Origin: Bacillota bacterium
GTDB lineage: Bacteria > Bacillota > Clostridia > Acetivibrionales > JANLFN01
Length of the DNA stretch: 64,000 bases
NCBI GenBank assembly: GCA_023397675.1
Contig: JAEWTV010000123.1
Location: 1-64,000 of the forward strand
Direction: 5' to 3'
Below are positions 25,458 to 32,808 of this stretch, in pieces. The position numbers and the translations under genes are program-made. The notes under the pieces were generated by a model, which worked only from the letters and a program-made list of their open reading frames with translations, searched no databases and was not told the origin of the DNA. The first letter of the stretch is position 1, and the number at the start of each line of letters is the position of its first letter.

Positions 25458-25534
25458 TGGTGGGCAATGAGGGATTCGAACCCCCGACTTTCACCACGTC
25501 AAGATGACACTCTAGCCAGCTGAGTTAATTGCCC
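25458..25534 (-). tRNA. tRNA-Val (GAC)
   Basis: The minus strand folds as a full cloverleaf: acceptor GGGCAAT/ATTGCCC, D-arm ACTC...GAGT, anticodon stem TCATC/GGTGA with loop TTGACGT (anticodon GAC), T-arm GGGGG-TTCGAAT-CCCTC, discriminator A, and an encoded CCA. It reads valine GUC and GUU codons. Confidence 0.95.
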
Positions 25535-25547
25535 ATATAGTAAATAT

Positions 25548-25576
25548 ATTATAAGCAACACTTTTAATATAGTCAA
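25548..25576 (-). promoter_or_regulatory. Promoter of tRNA-Val
   Basis: TTGACT (25571-25576) and TATAAT (25548-25553) on the minus strand are 17 bases apart, 14 bases before the mature tRNA 5' end. Confidence 0.85.
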
Positions 25577-25613
25577 TGATTTTTTAACTGGGTATTATTA
25601 CTTTGAATATCTT

Positions 25614-25640
25614 GAAAAAATAAGGGGCACTGGGGCCCCT
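25614..25640 (-). terminator. Terminator of the CBM-like gene
   Basis: On the minus strand AGGGGC/GCCCCT with a six-base loop is followed by TATTTTTT. It begins ten bases past the stop. Confidence 0.7.
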
Positions 25641-25649
25641 ATACTGGAA

Positions 25650-26096
25650 CTAATGAACAATATTTAAATTACCTTTACTATCAAAAATATAGTTTGATCC
25701 GTAATTATTGTCCCAGTGGTCCGCGCCGTCCTTGAAAGCTATATTTACACTTCCCTGCTTCTTCCGGCGGGTAAGAAGTTCAAAATTCTTATGAGCTGTC
25801 TTAGTCATCTGCAGTTCCTCGACTTCCTCCCAGTTGTTGTTGCTTCCATAGCCTATAACTGCATATATATCCTCAGCCCCGTTTTTCGCCAAAATACCAC
25901 TGTAAGTTAATTTAACAAGATCAGGTAAATTATAAAATTGAATTCCGCTATCTGGGTAGCTAACAACGTTATCTTCTTTTGTATCAACCGACAGATCGGA
26001 TGAAAACTCTGTATCTTCTCCAGGAATACGCATGTTATTCACTCCCAGTTTCCCTGTGTTATACGTTTTCCTGACAAAAAAGTCGAAGAAACCCAT
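25650..26096 (-). CDS. Stand-alone carbohydrate-binding-like (CBM25-type) protein
   Basis: A 148-aa protein with no signal peptide. Residues about 50-145 form one beta-rich domain with YSGILAKNGAEDIYAVIGYG and GSVNIAFKDGADHWDNNYGS. The latter W-D-N-N pattern with IAFKDG is the mark of starch-binding CBM25/CBM53 modules. The N-terminal 45 residues are unlike the CBM. The third codon of the longer frame is taken as the start because the GGGGGG run is then six bases upstream. A second protein with the same domain is at 40858-41310. The lack of an export signal suggests a cytosolic glycogen or polysaccharide role, which is inference. Confidence 0.7.
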   Translation of the reverse strand: MGFFDFFVRKTYNTGKLGVNNMRIPGEDTEFSSDLSVDTKEDNVVSYPDSGIQFYNLPDLVKLTYSGILAKNGAEDIYAVIGYGSNNNWEEVEELQMTKTAHKNFELLTRRKKQGSVNIAFKDGADHWDNNYGSNYIFDSKGNLNIVH

Positions 26097-26121
26097 TATC
26101 ATCCCCCCGTAACAAAATGAT

Positions 26122-26147
26122 ATATACGTTGATTAAACAACGTATAT
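26122..26147. repeat. 10-bp inverted repeat upstream of the CBM-like gene
   Basis: ATATACGTTG and CAACGTATAT flank a six-base loop, 26 bases upstream of the start codon. It lies in the leader, so it may be an operator or an RNA hairpin that affects translation. Confidence 0.6.
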
Positions 26148-26298
26148 CCCTTAAATTAAAAACAGATGAAGCATATTCAATAATATTAATCTGTATCCGG
26201 TTTTGGAATACAAATACTAATAAAAAATTACTTCATCCTTATATATTATGGTTTGTTTGAGGTTTATTATTATGACAACTTTACCCTCGATTAAACAC

Positions 26299-26321
26299 AA
26301 AAAAAGACCACATTGGGTCTT
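26299..26321 (-). terminator. Terminator of the 76-aa protein gene
   Basis: AAGACC/GGTCTT with a six-base loop followed by TTTTTTT on the minus strand, beginning about ten bases past the stop. Confidence 0.75.
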
Positions 26322-26331
26322 CTCTCTACTA

Positions 26332-26562
26332 TTAATCTCTTTTATGGACATATAATATTAACTTATCCTTGTCCATTGAAAAACATCTTGATTCAATGAT
26401 GTATCTCTGACTTCCAAGTTTTACTTCATCAATTTTGAGAAACATTTCTGTATATTGCAGTTCGTTGGCGCCTGCTATTTCTATCTCGCCATCAGGAATA
26501 CTTTCATGCTCGATAATCTGCTTCTCTGTTGAATCATATAAAACAACCCTTATATTTTTCAT
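26332..26562 (-). CDS. Small protein of unknown function (76 aa)
   Basis: A 76-aa soluble, beta-rich, acidic protein beginning MKNIRVVLYDSTEKQ. I do not recognise it. GGGGGTG lies eight bases before the ATG, and a terminator follows closely, so it is probably a real gene. The 61-aa membrane-protein gene lies 47 bases upstream on the same strand, and the two may be cotranscribed. Confidence 0.6.
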   Translation of the reverse strand: MKNIRVVLYDSTEKQIIEHESIPDGEIEIAGANELQYTEMFLKIDEVKLGSQRYIIESRCFSMDKDKLILYVHKRD

Positions 26563-26609
26563 CTGTGTAACACCCCCTTAATATACTTTTATCTATACTC
26601 CTCAAAAAA

Positions 26610-26795
26610 TCATTTTCTCTTTAAAACTTTTATTATTATATTTATACCCAGCATTAAAAACAATATTCCAAAAAACAGGGTTACAAGACTAATTTCAAAA
26701 TGATTCTTTACCTCTAAAAAGCTTCCGATAATAACTATAATACCAACGGCAGCTAAAATTGAAGATCCAATAATAATCTTTTTAGTTTTATCCAT
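26610..26795 (-). CDS. Small two-helix membrane protein (61 aa)
   Basis: A 61-aa protein with two membrane helices (about residues 7-26 and 34-55) joined by a short loop VKNHFE, and Lys-rich ends (DKTKK, LKRK). No family is recognised. GAGGAA stands 11 bases before the ATG, which is acceptable but not strong. Confidence 0.5.
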   Translation of the reverse strand: MDKTKKIIIGSSILAAVGIIVIIGSFLEVKNHFEISLVTLFFGILFLMLGINIIIKVLKRK

Positions 26796-26969
26796 TAAGT
26801 AAAATTCCTCTATTCAACAACGTAATTGCATGGGTTTATTACAAAAAACATCAAACTCCAATTTATCAGAAATGAACTGATTTTGCAATACATATAGCAA
26901 ACATTTCTATGTAAAATTTTATCATATTTTTCCTAACAAAAAAATTACCCAGACACGTTGAATCATATT

Positions 26970-26997
26970 ACCAGATTTACCATGTATACATAAACTA
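26970..26997 (+). promoter_or_regulatory. Candidate sigma-K promoter of the SOD-like gene
   Basis: CATAAACTA (26989-26997) fits the sigma-K -10 consensus CATANNNTA. ACC (26970-26972) sixteen bases upstream fits its short -35. This would place the gene in the mother cell late in sporulation. The motif is short, so chance matches are possible. Confidence 0.4.
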
Positions 26998-27024
26998 TAC
27001 TATAGTAAATCAGGAGGTTAAAGT

Positions 27025-27564
27025 ATGTACAATAACATATTTTATCAAATGTCTCAGCCTTATGGATATATATTACCACGCCAGCCACAGGCAGCAAAAA
27101 TATTCGCATACGCCAATATACAGGGAAGCTCTGTTGCACCTCGCATAACGGGAACAGTTACATTTACAGATGTACCGGGAGGCACAATGGTTTGTGCAAA
27201 TATCCAGAACCTTCCCGAGTACATTCCGGCACAGGGTGGCAGACCGCCCATAGGACCTTTCGGCTTTCACATTCATGAGTTTGGCAAGTGTGAACCATAT
27301 GATGAGCAAAGCCCGTTTTCAGCTTCAGGCGGACACTGGAATCCATATAACCAACCTCATGGCAACCACGCAGGAGATTTCCCGGTCCTTTTTTCAAACC
27401 ATGGATTAGCCAGAATGTGCTTTTTTACCGACAAATTCAAACCGGAAAGTGTTTTGGGAAGAGCAGTCATAATCCACGAAAATCCAGATGATTACAGGTC
27501 ACAACCTGCAGGTGATTCCGGAAGGCGTATAGCATGCGGATTGATACGACAATATATTAGTTAA
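27025..27564 (+). CDS. Cu/Zn superoxide dismutase-like protein without export signal
   Basis: A 179-aa protein of the Cu/Zn superoxide dismutase family. All metal ligands can be placed: copper ligands H82, H84 (GFHIHEFG), H104 and H151 (IIHENPDDY), and zinc ligands H104, H112, H115 and D118 (PHGNHAGD). The loop between the second and third zinc histidines is much shorter than in typical enzymes. The disulfide cysteines (C89, C171) and the active-site Arg in GDSGRR (about 168) are kept. There is no signal peptide, unusual for bacterial members, which are mostly exported. The first 20 residues are Tyr/Gln/Pro-rich, as in some spore-coat proteins. AGGAGG is eight bases before the ATG. The gene has its own terminator. 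Confidence 0.9.
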   Translation: MYNNIFYQMSQPYGYILPRQPQAAKIFAYANIQGSSVAPRITGTVTFTDVPGGTMVCANIQNLPEYIPAQGGRPPIGPFGFHIHEFGKCEPYDEQSPFSASGGHWNPYNQPHGNHAGDFPVLFSNHGLARMCFFTDKFKPESVLGRAVIIHENPDDYRSQPAGDSGRRIACGLIRQYIS

Positions 27565-27607
27565 AATAGAGCGGATGGTTCAGCATACATAACCATCCGC
27601 TCTATTT
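27564..27607. terminator. Bidirectional terminator between SOD-like and DUF5050 genes
   Basis: A 17-bp perfect stem, AAATAGAGCGGATGGTT with its complement, around a ten-base loop. It separates two convergent genes. Confidence 0.85.
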
Positions 27608-27618
27608 AAGTATGAATG

Positions 27619-28752
27619 TTAAAATCTCTGGTTTGATGAACCATCAATCTTCATTCTGTATAATACAGAGTCAGTCTTGTAATATACCCAGTCCTCGGAT
27701 ACTTTAAAATTCAAAGTTATAGGTCCGTCAAAAATAACACTTTCATTTGTTCCATCTGTCTTTATTCTGCATATATTCTGCCTCCGCTTCCTTTCATCTG
27801 AAAAAAGTATCCAATCACCAACAACAATAATATCACTCGCTCTTGTATCAGTAAGTTTTGTTTTTCCGCTTCCGTCCTTTCTAACTTTGTAAAGTGCTCT
27901 ACTGTTTGATACATTTTCAAAATATATCCAATCCCCACTAATACTCAGATTTATTGCACACTCGTTCAATATTTTATCTGACTTATCATTTTCTGTGTTT
28001 AATCTATAAAGATTATCATATTTAAAAAAGGGTTCGTCCGTATTCAATTCTTTATTTAGTGCCCTTTTTTCCAACTCATTCATTTGCTCAGGCGTATAAC
28101 CTTTGCGCATATAATAAATGTATTTCCCATCGCTTTTTAACCAATATGATCCTCTGTCAGTAACCTTCTTTCTGGAAGTTCCATCCTTCTTTATTTTATA
28201 CATGTATCCATTATCTTTAGCATTATTATAATAAATATAGTCATCTACTATATTAGGGCAGGCACATGTATCTGTCGTGGTTAAAGCTATCCTCTGAGTG
28301 CCGTCTGTTTTTATTTTATAAAGATTAAAGTCTTCCAGACCATTTGTATAAAATATCCAATCACCATCTACAGCTATGTAATCGGCTATGTCACTACAAA
28401 GAAGCTTTTTCTCGGTACCATCAGGCTTCGCCTTATAAATACGGTTTTGATCAGCTGGGTTTGAGTAGTATATCCATCCGTTATCTTCACATACTGATAC
28501 AAATATGGATTCATTATCGCAGTGTAGAGCAGACAAGTTAATAGATTCAGGAGGTTTCTCCTCTTTTTGGGGCATGTCTGTTTCATTTTGGATTGCATCT
28601 GTTTTCACATTTTTTGTTGCTTCCGGGATTACAACTGTATCTCCCTTTTGTAAAGCATCGTTGTTTGCGCTTGTTAAAAACTGACCTCCAACAAAAATAA
28701 AAACCAAAACCAGAACTAGCAGGCCACATATATAACAAATTCTTTTCATCAT
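27619..28752 (-). CDS. DUF5050-type beta-propeller protein, membrane-anchored
   Basis: A 377-aa protein. A membrane helix (about residues 7-26) is followed by a linker with PEKP-like charge and then six or so repeats of the form W-I/V-Y-Y/F....LYKIKTDGT (about 85-375). These are the DUF5050/low-density-lipoprotein-receptor-like propeller blades common in clostridial surface proteins. No lipobox Cys is evident, so the N terminus probably stays as an anchor. GGAGTG stands six bases before the first of two ATGs. It may sense or bind something outside the cell. It lies 132 bases downstream of a two-component operon on the same strand. Confidence 0.8.
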   Translation of the reverse strand: MMKRICYICGLLVLVLVFIFVGGQFLTSANNDALQKGDTVVIPEATKNVKTDAIQNETDMPQKEEKPPESINLSALHCDNESIFVSVCEDNGWIYYSNPADQNRIYKAKPDGTEKKLLCSDIADYIAVDGDWIFYTNGLEDFNLYKIKTDGTQRIALTTTDTCACPNIVDDYIYYNNAKDNGYMYKIKKDGTSRKKVTDRGSYWLKSDGKYIYYMRKGYTPEQMNELEKRALNKELNTDEPFFKYDNLYRLNTENDKSDKILNECAINLSISGDWIYFENVSNSRALYKVRKDGSGKTKLTDTRASDIIVVGDWILFSDERKRRQNICRIKTDGTNESVIFDGPITLNFKVSEDWVYYKTDSVLYRMKIDGSSNQRF

Positions 28753-28884
28753 TAAATCACTCCATCCTTAGTATAGTAACATCAATATGCTGATGTTTAA
28801 GAATCTTATATAATTACTATAATTCAGTGATGCAAAGAAACTAACAAAAAGTGTTAAGAAAGTATAAACAATTGTTAGGACATC

Positions 28885-30264
28885 CTAAAAATCACCAGGT
28901 ATATCAATGAAGAATGTAGTACCTTTTCCCTCTTCACTAGTTACTCTGATACTCCATCCGTGCATTTCGACTAACTTCTTAACAATATGTAACCCAATAC
29001 CACTTCCACCATTTTTTCTATCCCTAGATTTATCTACTCTATAGAAGTTATCAAATATAAATTCCAAAGACTCCAATGGTATTCCTACACCTTTATCAAT
29101 GAAAGAAATTATTAATCCTTCTGATAATTTTTCGCAAGTAATAATGATGCTACCATCCTGGAGGCTATATTTGATTGCATTATCCAGCAGATTAATAATA
29201 ATTTCCTTAAAACAATACTTGTCTGCTAAAATATGTACACTGCTATCACAATAATTACTTATTAATATATTTTTTTCACCTGACGAAGCTGAAAACAATC
29301 TCACAATATCGTTCACTTCATCATTTAAATTTATTTTTTCTTTTTTTAATTTTAATTCATCCAGTCTTGTAACGGTCAAAAGGGATTTAACCAAATTTGA
29401 CAGCCTTTCTATTTCACCATCAATATCATATAAATACTCTTTTATTGTAGACATATCACTTTTGCCGTAAATAAGAGATTCTACCAATGCCCTTATGGAT
29501 GATAACGGAGTTCTGATTTCATGAGCAACATCACTTATAAACCTTCTGCGGTTTTGTTCAAAACAATATAACTCATTGCTCATTTCATTAAATGTTGATG
29601 CAAGTAAACCTATTTCGTCATTTCGGGAAACCTTAACCTGAGTGCCCAACTTTTTATTGTGAATTTCTTTTGCAGCTAAAATCAGTTTATTTATAGGCCG
29701 CGTTATTCCTTTTCCAATAAAATAGGATATAATGAAAGCAAGAATTATAACAATTAAAGAGATACACATTGTTAAAATTTTCAGGGTATCAATATTACTC
29801 TGCATATCATCAGAATATCTTGAAACAAGCACAGCACCTTGTACCTGCGATCGTTCGCCAATTGGAACTGCCAGCATCATAACTTTTCTGCCATTATTGG
29901 AGTAATATCCAATTGATGAATCACTGCCATTTAACACATCTCTTATCTCTTTGTTGGTAATTGTTTTACCCTTATACTCATTAAGGCTATCTGCAAGGAC
30001 ATTATTCCATTTTCCTAATATCAAGATTCTACCATCTATGTTTTTACTATATTCAACTACAGCAAATTCCATATCTGCACTGTAGTTTAATGTAGTTCCA
30101 ACTCTATACGCAATAGTCCTTCCCAAAGCAACCAAGCCCGGCTCCATTTTACTATATTGTACCTTTTGGTAACTATAGATTAACACTATATCAAGGACAG
30201 TTATTACAGCTATAATTAATATTGCATATATAAGAGCAAGCTTAAAACTCAATTTTTTTAGCAT
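28885..30264 (-). CDS. Sensor histidine kinase (HAMP-HisKA-HATPase)
   Basis: A 459-aa membrane kinase: membrane helix 1 (about 9-30), an extracellular sensor region (about 31-160), helix 2 (about 164-187), HAMP (about 188-240), the phosphorylation helix DVAHEIRTPLSSIRALVESL (about 244-263), then the ATPase with N-box NLLDNAIKYS (about 350), G1 DKGVGIP and G2 GGSGIGLHIVKKL. The start follows the regulator stop directly. No specific signal can be named. Confidence 0.93.
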   Translation of the reverse strand: MLKKLSFKLALIYAILIIAVITVLDIVLIYSYQKVQYSKMEPGLVALGRTIAYRVGTTLNYSADMEFAVVEYSKNIDGRILILGKWNNVLADSLNEYKGKTITNKEIRDVLNGSDSSIGYYSNNGRKVMMLAVPIGERSQVQGAVLVSRYSDDMQSNIDTLKILTMCISLIVIILAFIISYFIGKGITRPINKLILAAKEIHNKKLGTQVKVSRNDEIGLLASTFNEMSNELYCFEQNRRRFISDVAHEIRTPLSSIRALVESLIYGKSDMSTIKEYLYDIDGEIERLSNLVKSLLTVTRLDELKLKKEKINLNDEVNDIVRLFSASSGEKNILISNYCDSSVHILADKYCFKEIIINLLDNAIKYSLQDGSIIITCEKLSEGLIISFIDKGVGIPLESLEFIFDNFYRVDKSRDRKNGGSGIGLHIVKKLVEMHGWSIRVTSEEGKGTTFFIDIPGDF

Positions 30265-30957
30265 TTACAAGGAATCCCTTCTAAAAAAGTACCCAGAACC
30301 CCATTTTGTTTTAATAAAATACGGATTTGAGGGATCCTTTTCAATCTTTTCTCTAAGCTTACTGATATGTACATCAACAGTCCTGGAGTCACAACTCAGC
30401 TCATTCCACGCCAGTTCAAAAAGTCTGTCTCTAGAAAAAACGACTCCCCTATTTGTCATAAGTATATTTAGTATTTCATATTCTTTAGATGTAAGAAGAA
30501 CCTCATTTTCATCAATAAATAGAGATTGTTCAAGAATATTTAATTTAAGATTACCTGTACAAATTGTATGGTTGTTATTTGACGCTTTTAAACGACTAGT
30601 TTCAAACCTTCTGCTTACAGCTTTTATTCTTGCTATTAATTCTCTTGTGTGAAATGGCTTTGTAATATAATCATCCGCCCCCAGTTCAAGGCCCAGTATT
30701 CTGTCAATATGATCATCCTTTGCTGTAAGTATAATAATAGGAATATCCATAGTCTGCCTTATTTTTTTGCAGAGGGTCATCCCATCAATTACTGGCAGCA
30801 TAATATCAAGAATTATAAAGTCGACGCTTTCATTATGTAATTGGTCAAGAGCCTGTTGTCCATCATATGCTTCATATACTTGGAAGCCTTCTTGTACAAG
30901 ACTTTTTTTCAATCCTTTAATTAACAGCTTTTCATCATCAACCAATAGAATATTCAA
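30265..30957 (-). CDS. OmpR-family response regulator
   Basis: A 230-aa regulator. The receiver (1-115) has D7-D8, phospho-acceptor D51 (IILDIMLP) and KPF (about 101). The C-terminal winged helix (about 135-228) ends SRTVDVHISKLREKIEKDP and FIKTKWGSGYFF, typical OmpR/PhoB. The start codon is TTG, with AGGAGGAG four bases upstream. It heads a two-gene operon with the kinase. Possible targets nearby are the DUF5050 gene or the lipoprotein at 31368-32285. Confidence 0.94.
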   Translation of the reverse strand: MNILLVDDEKLLIKGLKKSLVQEGFQVYEAYDGQQALDQLHNESVDFIILDIMLPVIDGMTLCKKIRQTMDIPIIILTAKDDHIDRILGLELGADDYITKPFHTRELIARIKAVSRRFETSRLKASNNNHTICTGNLKLNILEQSLFIDENEVLLTSKEYEILNILMTNRGVVFSRDRLFELAWNELSCDSRTVDVHISKLREKIEKDPSNPYFIKTKWGSGYFFRRDSL

Positions 30958-31265
30958 TTTTCTCCTCCTGGAAAGGTTCTTATTGGGTAAGATTCATATT
31001 AAATCCAATAACATATTACATAAATTAACCTTTTTTATCAATATTAAAAAATTAATGCAAAAAGATGAAAATCTGATGTTTTATAATGAAAACTATCTTG
31101 CATTAAGTAGATTACAGTAAATTTGTTAAGATTTTAATAAAAAGTGTTAAAAATTCCTAAAGAAGCAGCACTTAAAATGCTAACTATTAATACTAAAAAT
31201 GAATAATAATAAACCCACATAAGAAAAATATATTTATGAAAACACAACTATTATTGGAGGACACT
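30958..31265. other. Intergenic DNA between the response regulator and the spore-module remnant
   Basis: The left part should contain the promoter of the two-component operon. The right part (from about 31196) matches the DNA upstream of the intact spore-protein gene at 32583. No other gene seen. Confidence 0.4.
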
Positions 31266-31298
31266 ATGGCTGAAAACAAATACAGGGAGAAAAAATAA
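31266..31298 (+). pseudogene. Truncated duplicate of the DUF3787 spore-surface protein gene
   Basis: The frame MAENKYREKK then stop matches the first nine or ten codons of the intact gene at 32583 (MAENKYKEKN). It retains the TGGAGGACA ribosome site, an upstream segment similar to that of the intact gene, and a similar terminator. The body of the gene has been lost by an internal deletion. It could be a dead remnant, or a unit that still makes a short RNA in sporulating cells. Confidence 0.65.
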
Positions 31299-31311
31299 CA
31301 ATTATATAATT

Positions 31312-31342
31312 AAAGCGTCCCCGAAGTATCTAAGGACGCTTT
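31312..31342 (+). terminator. Terminator of the truncated spore module
   Basis: AAAGCGTCC/GGACGCTTT followed by AATATTTATAA. The same stem sequence AAAGCGTCC ends the intact gene at 32762. Confidence 0.75.
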
Positions 31343-31367
31343 AATATTTATAATATTTAAATGTATA

Positions 31368-32285
31368 CTACTTTGAGAGTGGGAGCTTGGCTATGCCATC
31401 AGCTACTGCAACAAATAAACAATTATCACCAAATCCTCTTCCTGCTAAAGAAAATCCAATAGAGTTTGCAACTTTATCTGTAATATTAATTTTTTGTCCG
31501 TCAGATGTAATTTTCATTACATTGCTGCCTGTACTAACATAAATGTTATTATCATTATCAATATCAATATACCTGGAATCGGGTACATCATTGACGGCAA
31601 CTTCGGGTTTTTCTGCAGAACCATCGGTCTTAATATGGAATTTCAGTATTTTACCATTTTCTACAGCATAAAGAGTATCATAACTCTTATCAAATGATAA
31701 ACCTGTAAATGTAAATGAACCTATTTCACTACCTTTATAAAAAACTTTCTTTTCCTTTAAAGCATTAATTTTATAAATAGTATCCTCTGAAGCATCGGAA
31801 ACGTAAATGTTTCCTTTTAAATCCAGTTTGACATCAAAGCTGCAGCTGAATCCTTCAGCAATGATTTCAGATTTGCCTTTCTGTGTAATTTTTAGAAGTT
31901 TGTCTCCTACCGTAACATAAGCGTTACCATCTCTATCAATATCAATTCCCGGACCAATAAAGCTGCCATCCAGTGTTGCAATTTCAGTAATTTTGGCAGC
32001 AGCATCCACTGTTAATAGTTTGCCGCTACCGCTGCTTGGTGCAGTAATCATATACATAATACTCTTATTATCAAAAGCAATTCCAAACGGTCTATCTCCA
32101 GTGAGTTTTAAAAAATACTGTGGTAGATTATTATCTGATTCTTGTTTACTTATAGTTGTAACATTTTCTTTAGGCGATAAAGTAGTGCTATTTCCTGTAT
32201 TTACATTAGAGTTATTAGTACCCGAACAGCCTGCTAAACTGAATAAAAGAGTAAAACTCAGTACAATTATAAATTTCTTACACAT
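31368..32285 (-). CDS. Lipoprotein with an NHL/SMP-30-like beta-propeller
   Basis: A 305-aa lipoprotein. The signal peptide ends at the lipobox SLAGC (Cys about residue 20), followed by a Ser/Asn/Thr-rich linker. Residues about 55-305 hold repeats such as GPGIDIDRDGNAYVTVGDKL, typical of NHL/SMP-30-like propellers that bind ligands or sugars outside the membrane. GAGAGG precedes the ATG. It is transcribed opposite to the two spore-module copies that flank it, so it may have been carried in, or left in between, when the module was duplicated. Confidence 0.8.
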   Translation of the reverse strand: MCKKFIIVLSFTLLFSLAGCSGTNNSNVNTGNSTTLSPKENVTTISKQESDNNLPQYFLKLTGDRPFGIAFDNKSIMYMITAPSSGSGKLLTVDAAAKITEIATLDGSFIGPGIDIDRDGNAYVTVGDKLLKITQKGKSEIIAEGFSCSFDVKLDLKGNIYVSDASEDTIYKINALKEKKVFYKGSEIGSFTFTGLSFDKSYDTLYAVENGKILKFHIKTDGSAEKPEVAVNDVPDSRYIDIDNDNNIYVSTGSNVMKITSDGQKINITDKVANSIGFSLAGRGFGDNCLFVAVADGIAKLPLSK

Positions 32286-32582
32286 TTATATACCTCTCAT
32301 TCATAAAAATTTGTCAAACTGGAAATTGAGAATATTTAAAAACCTTTGTATTAAAATGAATATACTTTTTAAATAATGTAACTAGTGATAAACTGCATTT
32401 AAATACATATAAAGTCATTTTCTTGGTGTATCTACCATAAAAAGATATATTCAGCTTATCATAAAGTACTTTTAGAATAAAGCGCATTTTACATAAGAAT
32501 TTAAAAAATGAAAATGAATAATAATTACCCTACATAAGAAAAATACATTAAAGAATAATATGAAGTACTACTGGAGGACAAT
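32286..32582. other. Intergenic DNA with divergent promoters
   Basis: It separates the lipoprotein gene from the spore-protein gene. The right third (from about 32513) is the segment shared with 31196-31265 and should hold a sporulation promoter. No other gene seen. Confidence 0.4.
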
Positions 32583-32750
32583 ATGGCTGAAAACAAATAT
32601 AAGGAAAAGAACATGAAAATGCCCATAGAAAACCATGACACAGCAGCATGGGCAAACATTAGTGAAATGAAGCCTGTATCAAAGGTTAACGTCCCAGACG
32701 AAGTTCAAGTAAGAAATGCCAAGGAGTACGTTGATTCAAATCAGAAATAA
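32583..32750 (+). CDS. Small spore-surface protein (DUF3787 type)
   Basis: A 55-aa protein starting MAENKYKEKN. The central and C-terminal pattern ENHDTAAWANI...KPVSKVNVP and NAKEYVDSNQK matches the DUF3787 family, described in clostridia as spore-surface proteins (CDIF630_02480 type). No export signal, as expected for a coat protein made in the mother cell. TGGAGGACA is the ribosome site. A terminator with AAAGCGTCC follows. A truncated copy lies 1.3 kb upstream. Confidence 0.85.
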   Translation: MAENKYKEKNMKMPIENHDTAAWANISEMKPVSKVNVPDEVQVRNAKEYVDSNQK

Positions 32751-32761
32751 CTTTTAATATT

Positions 32762-32794
32762 AAAGCGTCCCCGGATAAATCCCGAGGGCGCTTT
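32762..32794. terminator. Terminator between the spore protein gene and nifJ
   Basis: AAAGCGTCC/GGGCGCTTT with an inner pairing around CCGGATAAATCCCG, usable by both convergent genes. Confidence 0.7.
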
Positions 32795-32808
32795 AATTAT
32801 CTTAGAAT

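Larger units (their letters stand above)
31196..31345 (+). repeat. Shortened duplicate of the spore-protein module
   Basis: Compared with about 32513-32797, this copy keeps the upstream segment with GAATAATAAT and ACATAAGAAAAATA, the TGGAGGACA ribosome site, the first codons, and the AAAGCGTCC terminator. It lacks about 45 codons in between. Confidence 0.75.

Noticed and set aside
25258..25497. Frames running through the tRNA-Val region
   Set aside because: They cross the tRNA gene, the duplicated tRNA tail and terminators, and have no ribosome site.
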